Source: Microtetraspora sp. NBRC 16547 (lineage in GTDB: Bacteria; Actinomycetota; Actinomycetes; Streptosporangiales; Streptosporangiaceae). Taken from it: a DNA stretch of 58,848 bases. The stretch is taken from NCBI RefSeq assembly GCF_030268965.1, contig NZ_BSSE01000037.1, forward strand, positions 1 to 58,848. Reading direction: 5' to 3'. The notes beneath the pieces are model-generated. The model was given only the letters and a program-made list of their open reading frames with translations, made no database searches and had not been told where the DNA came from. Within the stretch, counting starts at the first letter, position 1. The number at the start of each line of letters is the position of its first letter. This document shows positions 52,566 to 58,848 of this stretch, one piece after another. A program made the translations under genes and the position numbers.

Positions 52566-52726
52566 TCGGCCTTCATCCACCGGTCTGCCGCCGTTTCGCG
52601 CTCGGCCACGCCTGAACGGGAGCGAACGCGGTTCGCGTCAACGCCCCGGGCCGGCCATCCTTACGGCGGTCTGAGCAGCGCGAACGTGGAGCGCGTTCCC
52701 TCGTCACCTCGGAGTAGCGTGGAGGC

Positions 52727-54577
52727 ATGCGCGCGCGGCTACTGTCGTTGCTGCTGCGCCCGACGCGCCTGCCCATCCTGCTGGGCATCTTCGTCAGCGC
52801 CTCGATCGTAGCGGCAGAGACCTTCCTGACATATCCGTTGCAGCGGTACGCACCCGGAAGCTCTCTAGGTGTAGTTTACCTGCTCGGCGTTCTCGTGGTC
52901 TCGTACCTGTGGGGTCTGCCGCTGGGGATGGCGACCGCGGTGGCCAGCGGTTTCGCCTTCGACTACTTCCACCTGCCTCCCGCCGAGACCGTCACGCTCT
53001 TCACCAGTTGGTCGTGGATGCCGACCGTCATCTTCCTCGTCGTCGCGGTGCTGGTCAGCTCGATCGCGGCGCTGGTGCGATCCCTGGTCATCGAGGCCGA
53101 CGACCGCCGCCGCGAGGCCGATACGAACGCCAAGATGGCCCGCCTCCTGCTGCGTACGGAGCAGCTGCGATCCGCGCTCCCGACGGCATCCCAGCGCCTG
53201 GCACGGGCGCTTCGGCTGCCGTTCCTGACGATCGAGGCCGACGCGGTCGCGGGCGACGACCGGCGCACGGCGCTGCCGCTGGTGGAGGGCGACACCAGGC
53301 TCGGCACGCTCGTCGTGCCCGCGGACCTGCCGGAGGCCACCATGCGCCGTCTGAACGAGCGGGTGGTGCCCTCGCTGCAGGCCCTGCTGCACGCTGCCCA
53401 CGATCGTGAGGCGATCAGGCAGGCCCTTGAGACGAGCCGGGACGAGCTCCGCCGGGTCGCCGAGGAACAGGCCGCACTGCGACGCGTCGCGACGCTGGTC
53501 GCACGCGGAGTCTCTCCAACGGCGATCTTCAACGCCGTCGCCAGCGAAATGGGCGTCATTCTCCAGGCGAGTTGCACGGCGATAGGACGCTACGAGCCCG
53601 ATGAGGCGATGGTCGTGGCGGGCTCGTGGAGCAGTCAAGGCCCCGCGAACACGCTGCCCCTCGGCTCACGCTGGCCAATGAAGGGGCAGAGCGTCCCGGC
53701 GATCGTGCTGAGGACCGGGCGGTCTGCGCGGATGACGTACGACGGCCTTGCCACCGGAGAGATCGCCGGGTGGGCCCGGACACGGGAACTCGTCTCCTCG
53801 ATCGGCAGCCCCATCATCGTGGAAGCGCGCCTCTGGGGGGTGATGATCGCTTCTTACGAAGCTTCTGAGCATGCGCCTGGAAACGCGGAGGAGCGCATGC
53901 TGGACCTCATCGAACTCGTCGCGACCGCGATCTCCAACGCGCAGGCCCGCGACGAACTCGCCGCCTCCCGCGCCCGCGTCGTCGCGGCCTCCGACGAGAC
54001 CCGGCATCGCATCGAACGCGACCTGCACGACGGAGCCCAGCAACGCCTCGTCTCCCTCGGGCTCGAACTGCGGACCGTGGAGGCCACCGTGCCGCCTGAA
54101 CTGGCCGAGGTGAGAGAAGGGTTGGCGCACGCCGTCGAAGATCTGACGCTCGTCCTGGAGGACCTGCGGGAGCTCTCCCGCGGCATCCATCCGGCGATCC
54201 TCTCCAAGGGCGGCCTCGGGCCCGCGCTGAAGATGCTCGCCCGCCGCTCGCCCATCCCCGTCGAGCTCGACGTACGCGCCGACCGTCGGCTGCCGGAGCG
54301 GGTCGAGGTCGCCACCTACTACGTCGTGTCCGAGGCGCTGACCAACGTGGCCAAGCACGCCCACGCCTCGGTCGCGTACGTCCAGGTCGGCGTGGAGGAC
54401 GCGAGCATCAGGATCTCGGTCCGCGATGACGGCATCGGCGGCGCCGACCCCCACGCCGGCTCGGGGCTCATCGGTCTCAGTGACCGCGTCCAGGCGCTCG
54501 GCGGCACGATGGAGATCGCCAGTCCCGTGGGCCGCGGCACCACGCTGGCGGCGGTCATCCCGGTCGAGGCCGGATGA
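52727..54577 (+). CDS. Sensor histidine kinase with DUF4118, GAF and HisKA_3 domains
   Basis: The 616-residue kinase has an N-terminal four-helix DUF4118 membrane domain as in KdpD (about 12-125). A coiled-coil region and a GAF domain (about 250-400) follow. The HisKA_3 motif ETRHRIERDLHDGAQQRLVSLG carries the phosphorylated His, and the ATPase domain includes EALTNVAKHAHA and GSGLIGLSDRVQALGG. GGAGG lies very close to the ATG. The partner is probably the divergent LuxR-type regulator. The receiver-only gene nearby may also interact. Confidence 0.92.
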   Translation: MRARLLSLLLRPTRLPILLGIFVSASIVAAETFLTYPLQRYAPGSSLGVVYLLGVLVVSYLWGLPLGMATAVASGFAFDYFHLPPAETVTLFTSWSWMPTVIFLVVAVLVSSIAALVRSLVIEADDRRREADTNAKMARLLLRTEQLRSALPTASQRLARALRLPFLTIEADAVAGDDRRTALPLVEGDTRLGTLVVPADLPEATMRRLNERVVPSLQALLHAAHDREAIRQALETSRDELRRVAEEQAALRRVATLVARGVSPTAIFNAVASEMGVILQASCTAIGRYEPDEAMVVAGSWSSQGPANTLPLGSRWPMKGQSVPAIVLRTGRSARMTYDGLATGEIAGWARTRELVSSIGSPIIVEARLWGVMIASYEASEHAPGNAEERMLDLIELVATAISNAQARDELAASRARVVAASDETRHRIERDLHDGAQQRLVSLGLELRTVEATVPPELAEVREGLAHAVEDLTLVLEDLRELSRGIHPAILSKGGLGPALKMLARRSPIPVELDVRADRRLPERVEVATYYVVSEALTNVAKHAHASVAYVQVGVEDASIRISVRDDGIGGADPHAGSGLIGLSDRVQALGGTMEIASPVGRGTTLAAVIPVEAG

Positions 54578-54602
54578 CGGCCGGATGACGGCCGGATGAC
54601 GG
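54569..54602. repeat. 11-bp tandem repeat across a stop codon
   Basis: CCGGATGACGG repeats three times directly over the stop codon (TGA 54575-54577) of the DUF4118 kinase. Confidence 0.9.
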
Positions 54603-54713
54603 TCCGCATGAGCCCCACCGGCTATATCCGGCCCCATCCGGTACATCCGACGCGACCGGGTCACATCGGGCGCGTGGGCATCAGGTGAGCAGCGCAGGGC
54701 ACACGGGCCGGAC

Positions 54714-54740
54714 GGCCACTACGGCCACTACGGCCACTAC
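54714..54740. repeat. 9-bp tandem repeat across a stop codon
   Basis: GGCCACTAC repeats three times exactly (54714-54740), covering the stop codon of the minus-strand kinase gene that ends at 54737. Confidence 0.9.
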
Positions 54741-55567
54741 GGGCTCGACGGCGAATCGGCGAGCGGCAGGCGGACGACGAAACGCGCCCCACCCCACGCC
54801 GACTCCCCCACTTCGACCGTCCCGCCGTGCGCCTCAGCGGTGTCACGCACGATCGCGAGGCCGAGGCCGGTTCCTCCGCGGCACCGGCTGCGAGCGGTGT
54901 CCACTCGCCTGAACCGCTCGAAGATCCATTCCCGGTCGGCCACGGCGATGCCGTTTCCGTCGTCGGCGACGACCAGTTCGGCGTAGTCGGCGTTCCGGCG
55001 CACTTCGACGTGCAGCACGTGCTTGCTGTGGCGCTGCGCGTTGTCCAGAAGGTTGGCGAGGAGGCGTTGGATCTCGTGGTCGACGACGTCGACCGTCACA
55101 CCCGGGGCGAGCCGCACCAGCACCGGCAGCTTGTCTGCGCGCCGGGAGATCTGCGCCTCGACCAGCGCGGACAGGTCCACCCGTACCAGCTCGTCGGGCA
55201 TGTGCATCCCCACCCTCGCCAGCGCGAGGAGGTCGGAGACGATCGCCTGGAGGCGGTCGACGTCGCGTAGCGCGCACGAGAGAAGCTCGTCCAGATCCGT
55301 CGTGTCGGGGTGCAACTGGGCTTCCTCCAGCTGCGTTCGAAGACCGGCGATCGGGGTGAGCAGTTCGTGCGAGGCGTCGGACACGAACTGCCGCTGCTGG
55401 GCGAGCATCCGGTCCATCCGTCTCCTGGCGTTCTCCGCCGCTTCCGGCGTGCGGTTCACGGCCTGGACTGACCAGGCGCGCTCATCCTCACCCGAAGGGT
55501 CGAGGGACGTGCTCTTCGTGCCGTCAACGTGGACGGGCACGGCGTCGCGCAGACACATAACGCTCAT
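54737..55567 (-). CDS. Histidine kinase core without sensor domain
   Basis: The 276-residue protein has HisKA (FVSDASHELLTPIAGLRTQL, H67) and HATPase_c (LLANLLDNAQRHS, WIFERFRRVD, GTGLGLAIVRDTAEAHGG) domains typical of OmpR-partner kinases. The transmembrane, periplasmic and HAMP parts that precede these in its relatives are absent: the 55 residues before the H-box are polar. It may be cytoplasmic, or the 3' remnant of a larger gene with a recruited start. No response regulator is adjacent. Confidence 0.8.
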   Translation of the reverse strand: MSVMCLRDAVPVHVDGTKSTSLDPSGEDERAWSVQAVNRTPEAAENARRRMDRMLAQQRQFVSDASHELLTPIAGLRTQLEEAQLHPDTTDLDELLSCALRDVDRLQAIVSDLLALARVGMHMPDELVRVDLSALVEAQISRRADKLPVLVRLAPGVTVDVVDHEIQRLLANLLDNAQRHSKHVLHVEVRRNADYAELVVADDGNGIAVADREWIFERFRRVDTARSRCRGGTGLGLAIVRDTAEAHGGTVEVGESAWGGARFVVRLPLADSPSSP

Positions 55568-55932
55568 CTAGATTCTCGTTCGTTGAAGAGAGAGTCCTCG
55601 GCACCTCATCACGTCGTCCATGCCCGTCGGGCTGGTCGTCCGATTCCAAAGAGGTGAGAGCTGCCTTCCCCCTACGATGACGTCCCGCCGCCGCAACGTC
55701 TGCGCGGGCAGCCCCCATTTCCGCCCCCATGCCAGCCGAACTCCCGGGTTCCCGCTAGCCGGTATGCCGCCCTGCGCCGCGGGCCGCGGCCGGCCCTGCT
55801 CACCCCCTCGTACCGAATAGGAGCCGCGTGGGAACGGCGTCGCAGGTCAAGGACCTTCTGCCCTATCGGCTGACCGTCCCCGCGACCGACCCTGACAGCA
55901 GACCGTGCCCGACGCAGGCAGGGGTGGCAGCA
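55568..55932. other. Gene-free stretch before polX
   Basis: About 365 bp with no protein-coding frame I can support. It is GC-rich in its second half and carries the divergent promoter regions of the sensorless kinase and polX. No convincing hairpin, operator or RNA was recognised. Confidence 0.6.
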
Positions 55933-57657
55933 GTGGAACGTTCGAACGACCAGGTCGCGGATCTGCTGCAGGAATACGCGGACCTGATCGCCATCACGGG
56001 CGGCGACGCCTTCAAGGTCAGGGTGTACGAGAAGGCGGCCCGATCAGTCGGCGGCTACGCGCGCGACATCTCGGGCATGGGCCTCGGCGAGCTGCGCGGG
56101 ATCCCCAACGTGGGAGCGTCGATCGCGGCGAAGATCGACGAGTTCCTGCACACCGGGGCGATCCACCAGCTCGAGGAACTGCGTACGAAGATCCCGGCGG
56201 GTGTCCGCATGCTCACCGTGATCCCCTCGCTCGGCCCGAAGAAGGCCGTGACGCTGTACGAGGAGCTGGGGATCGATTCGATCGACTCGCTGGAGGCGGC
56301 GATCAGGGCGGGTCTGCTGCACGGACTGCACGGATTCGGCCCCAAGACGGAGGAGAACCTCCTGCACGGCATCGAACTGATGCACAAGGCGAGCGAGCGG
56401 GTGGATCTCGGCGTCGGCATGGGCATCGCGGAGGAGATCGTCACCGCGCTGCGGCAGGTGCCGGGGTGCGAACGGTGCGTCTACGCGGGGTCGCTGCGCC
56501 GGATGAAGGACACCGTCGGGGACATCGACGTCCTCGCCACGTCGCGGGAGCCGGCGACGCTCATGGAGGCGTTCACCCGGCTTCCCTCGACCGGCGAGGT
56601 GATCGCACACGGAGACACCAAGACCTCGATCCGCACCGTCGCCGGGCTCCAGGTGGACCTGCGGGTCGTGCCCGCCGATTCGTGGGGCGCGGCCCTGCAG
56701 TACTTCACCGGCTCCCGGGCGCACAACATCCGCACGCGGGAGATCGCCGTCCACAAGAAGCTCAAGCTGTCCGAGTACGGCCTGTTCGACGTGGCCACCG
56801 GGGAGAAGATCGCGTCCACCGACGAGGCGGACGTGTACGGCAGGCTCGGGCTGCCCTGGATCCCGCCGACGCTGCGCGAGGACAACGGTGAGATCGAAGC
56901 GGCGCTGCGCGGCGAACTCCCCCCGCTGGTCACCGAGGACGATCTCCGCGGCGACCTGCACACGCACACGAACCTGACCGACGGGCTGGCGCCGCTGGAG
57001 GAGATGGCCGCCGCGGCGGCGGAGCGCGGATACGCCTATCTGGCGGTCACCGACCACGCTCCCGACCTCTACATGCAACGGATGACCGACGAGAAGGCCC
57101 TGGCGCAGCGCGAGCGGATCCGCACCCTGGACGGGAACTTCCGCGGAATGCGGCTGCTGCACGGCACCGAGCTCAACATCGGCCCCGAGGGGACGGTCGA
57201 CTGGCCGCCGGAGTTCCTGGCCGGATTCGACCTGTGCGTGGCTTCGCTGCACTCCTACTTCACGCAGTCGCGCGAGGAGACGACCCGGCGGCTGCTGCGG
57301 GCCTGCGAGAACCCGCACATCAAGATCATCGGCCATCCCACCGCCCGCCTGATCGGCAGGCGCGAGCCGGTGGACGCCGACTGGGACGCGGTGTTCACCG
57401 CCTGCGCCTGCACCGGAACCGCGCTGGAGATCGACGCCTTCCCCGACCGCCTCGACCTGCCCGCCGAGCTGGCCCGGCGCGCCCTGGGCAAGGGCGTCCG
57501 CTTCGCCATCGACAGCGACGCGCACGCCGTGCCGCACCTGGCCAACATGCGGTACGGCGTGGGCACGGCGCAGCGGGGCTGGCTCACCACCGACCAGGTG
57601 ATCAACACCTGGCCGCTCGACCGTCTGCTGCGCTTCCTTCAGGAGGGCCGGCAGTGA
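55933..57657 (+). CDS. polX: PolX-type DNA polymerase/3'-5' exonuclease (pol beta plus PHP)
   Basis: The 574-residue repair polymerase has an N-terminal 8-kDa-like HhH part (about 5-75, with LGELRGIPNVGASIAAKI) and a second HhH (LHGLHGFGPKTEENLL). The pol-X nucleotidyltransferase motif GSLRRMKDTVGDIDVL (186-201, D197 and D199) has a third Asp in VDLRVV (D242). The C-terminal PHP domain has GDLHTHTNLTDG (340-351), TDHAPDLY, GTELNI and SDAHAVPHLANM. GTG 55933 is chosen because the family N-terminus begins at ERSNDQVADLL; the longer upstream frame is not conserved. Role in gap-filling base excision repair is known for the family. Confidence 0.92.
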   Translation: MERSNDQVADLLQEYADLIAITGGDAFKVRVYEKAARSVGGYARDISGMGLGELRGIPNVGASIAAKIDEFLHTGAIHQLEELRTKIPAGVRMLTVIPSLGPKKAVTLYEELGIDSIDSLEAAIRAGLLHGLHGFGPKTEENLLHGIELMHKASERVDLGVGMGIAEEIVTALRQVPGCERCVYAGSLRRMKDTVGDIDVLATSREPATLMEAFTRLPSTGEVIAHGDTKTSIRTVAGLQVDLRVVPADSWGAALQYFTGSRAHNIRTREIAVHKKLKLSEYGLFDVATGEKIASTDEADVYGRLGLPWIPPTLREDNGEIEAALRGELPPLVTEDDLRGDLHTHTNLTDGLAPLEEMAAAAAERGYAYLAVTDHAPDLYMQRMTDEKALAQRERIRTLDGNFRGMRLLHGTELNIGPEGTVDWPPEFLAGFDLCVASLHSYFTQSREETTRRLLRACENPHIKIIGHPTARLIGRREPVDADWDAVFTACACTGTALEIDAFPDRLDLPAELARRALGKGVRFAIDSDAHAVPHLANMRYGVGTAQRGWLTTDQVINTWPLDRLLRFLQEGRQ

Positions 57658-57686
57658 CGGACAGCACCACGCGCGAGCGGGCACCG

Positions 57687-57814
57687 CCTCACGGAGTGAA
57701 CACCACCCGCCTCTGAGCACCACCCCCCTCACGGAGTGAGCACCCACCCGCCTCACGGAGTGAGCACCACCCGCCTCTGAGCACCACCCGCCTCACGGAG
57801 TGAGCACCACACCG
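57687..57814. repeat. 64-bp tandem duplication over the end of the CBS-BON gene
   Basis: 57687-57750 and 57751-57814 are about 93 percent alike by eye. Each holds two copies of CCTCACGGAGTGA(G/A)CACC. That element encodes, on the minus strand, the final codons and stop of the CBS-BON gene (57793), so its last five codons recur three times downstream. Confidence 0.88.
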
Positions 57815-58389
57815 GCCACGCCCGGCACCGTCCGGGCGATGGCCTCGGCGATCCGCGCCGACCGGTCGCCCACGTCACCGCCGTGCAGCTCGACGAGCCC
57901 GTCGCGTACGGTCACCTGCCACGCCGCCGTCTCAGCGGAGTCCTGCAACGCCGCCAGGACGTCGTCGCGGATCCGCTCGTCCCCGTGGGCCAGGATCCCC
58001 ATCAGGTCGCGCCGGCTGGCGATGCCGACCACGTCGTCGCCGCGCAGGACCGGAACGCTCTTCACCCCGGTCGTGATCATCAGATCCACGAGTTCCAGGA
58101 CGTCGGCCTCCTCCTGAACGGTTCCGACCTTGGACGTCATGACCTCCTCGACCCCAACGGACGGCTGCGAACCGGGCAGGGCCGCGGGACGGAGGTAGGA
58201 GCCGGGGTCCGCCTCGAACTCGGCGCGCAGCAGGTCCATCTCGCTGACGATCCCGACCATCCGGCCCTTCTCGTCGACCACCGGCGCGGCCGTGATGTCC
58301 TGCTCATACAGCAGGTGGATGACCTGCTTGACGCTCCACGTCCGCGGCACGGTCACCACCGGGGCCGTCATCATCTCCCGGACCAGCAT
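57793..58389 (-). CDS. CBS-pair and BON domain protein
   Basis: The 198-residue protein carries two CBS motifs (REMMTAPVVTVPRTWSVKQV, about 4-60, and EEVMTSKVGTVQEEADVLEL, about 80-140). A C-terminal BON domain (about 143-198) includes WQVTVRDGLVELHGGDVGDRS. CBS pairs bind adenosine nucleotides and BON binds lipid or membranes. Such proteins are common, single-copy-like and dormancy/stress-linked in actinobacteria; the exact role is unknown. ATG 58389 is chosen with AGGGGTG upstream; the longer frame is not conserved. Confidence 0.88.
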   Translation of the reverse strand: MLVREMMTAPVVTVPRTWSVKQVIHLLYEQDITAAPVVDEKGRMVGIVSEMDLLRAEFEADPGSYLRPAALPGSQPSVGVEEVMTSKVGTVQEEADVLELVDLMITTGVKSVPVLRGDDVVGIASRRDLMGILAHGDERIRDDVLAALQDSAETAAWQVTVRDGLVELHGGDVGDRSARIAEAIARTVPGVAGVVLTP

Positions 58390-58638
58390 CACGATCACCC
58401 CTTGTCTCCATCTCCATCCCATTCCCTGACGACCATCTCCACCCAGAGGCGAAGGTCCTTGCAACGACCGAAAGGAGCGTCACCTCCGCCGCCGGCCCTC
58501 CCCGAACGGCCGGGGCGCAGGTGAGATACGCCAGGTCACGCCGTGGACAGTGGCTATGCAGCCCCACCCGGGCATCCGGTGCCCTCGCATGCTCCAGCGC
58601 GTGCTTCGCGTTGCCCACCTTCAGTCGCGTTCCCGTCT

Positions 58639-58848
58639 TCAGGGCAACGTGGCATTCGCCTTGCTCGCCGTAGCTGTGGGCCGCTGCACTGCGGTGGGTG
58701 GTTGTTCCGGCGCCGTGACTGTGGGCCGCTGCACTGCGGTGGGTGGTTGTTCCGGCGCCGTGACTGTGGGCCGCTGCACTGCGGTGGGTGGTTGTTCCGG
58801 CGCCGTGACTGTGGGCCGCTGCACTGCGGTGGGTGGTTGTTCCGGCGT
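58639..58848 (-). CDS. C-terminus of a Pro/Thr-rich 15-residue-repeat protein (runs off the window)
   Basis: A minus-strand frame entering from the window edge encodes repeated VQRPTVTAPEQPPTA (15 residues, 45 bp) and ends in VQRPTATASKANATLP. The protein, if real, is low-complexity and possibly a cell-surface or intrinsically disordered tail. The repeat length is a multiple of three, so all frames stay open and the coding strand is uncertain. The start lies outside the window. Confidence 0.35.
   Translation of the reverse strand, partial: TPEQPPTAVQRPTVTAPEQPPTAVQRPTVTAPEQPPTAVQRPTVTAPEQPPTAVQRPTATASKANATLP
58675..58848. repeat. 45-bp tandem repeat at the window edge
   Basis: At least three full units and a partial fourth of a 45-bp repeat beginning CTGTGGGCCGCTGCACTGCG reach the end of the window. 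Units are almost identical, which suggests recent amplification or gene-conversion homogenisation. Confidence 0.92.

Overview
The window is a 58.8 kb stretch of high-GC actinomycete chromosome. The signs are pervasive G/C at third codon positions, many GTG starts, stop/start overlaps of the GTGA type, XRE-DUF397-ATPase and DUF5999 modules, NarL-type two-component genes and a secreted M4 protease with a PPC-like tail. A Streptosporangiaceae- or Streptomyces-like filamentous actinomycete is the most likely host; this is inferred from gene content, not from a marker gene. I saw no rRNA, tRNA or CRISPR array.

Layout. (1) 0.1-1.7 kb is a gene graveyard: a decayed IS3-type element sits in fragments of a phosphotransferase and a TniQ-like gene. 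(2) 1.7-15.7 kb is a glycan or sugar-acid catabolic region: an enolase-superfamily dehydratase/isomerase, a nine-gene minus-strand run (GntR/LacI-type regulator, sugar ABC importer without its own ATPase, Gfo/Idh oxidoreductase, TIM-barrel isomerase, GH20 hexosaminidase, SDR and DHDPS-like lyase) and a secreted GH18-like hydrolase. Six copies of a palindrome close to GGAATGAATTCATTCC, two at each of the three promoters, tie these units into one probable local regulon. (3) 15.7-23.4 kb holds a LacI regulator, a perfect AAAACGTTTT operator and a divergent Dpp-type peptide importer operon ending in a C45 (penicillin acyltransferase-like) Ntn-hydrolase. (4) 23.5-27 kb carries the XRE/DUF397/ATPase trio and a CapA-PCMT pair.

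(5) 27.2-42.6 kb is the most interesting part. On the plus strand an M20 amidohydrolase, a GNAT and an N-acylamino acid racemase reproduce the N-succinylamino acid racemase route that converts D- to L-amino acids. They converge on a minus-strand run of nine genes: an S9 peptidase, two class C-like and one class A-like beta-lactamase-fold hydrolases with no signal peptides, a PucR regulator and a second peptide ABC importer with a fused permease-ATPase. Together they look like a system that imports D-amino-acid-containing peptides, cleaves them in the cytoplasm and inverts the D-residues.

(6) 42.7-58.8 kb contains a lipoprotein, a secreted M4 protease, a decayed pentapeptide-repeat gene, several two-component genes (one receiver-only, one kinase without a sensor), an alpha/beta hydrolase-DUF5999-ATPase run, PolX, a CBS-BON protein and, at the edge, a 45-bp tandem repeat. 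Short tandem repeats that cover stop codons recur in this last part.
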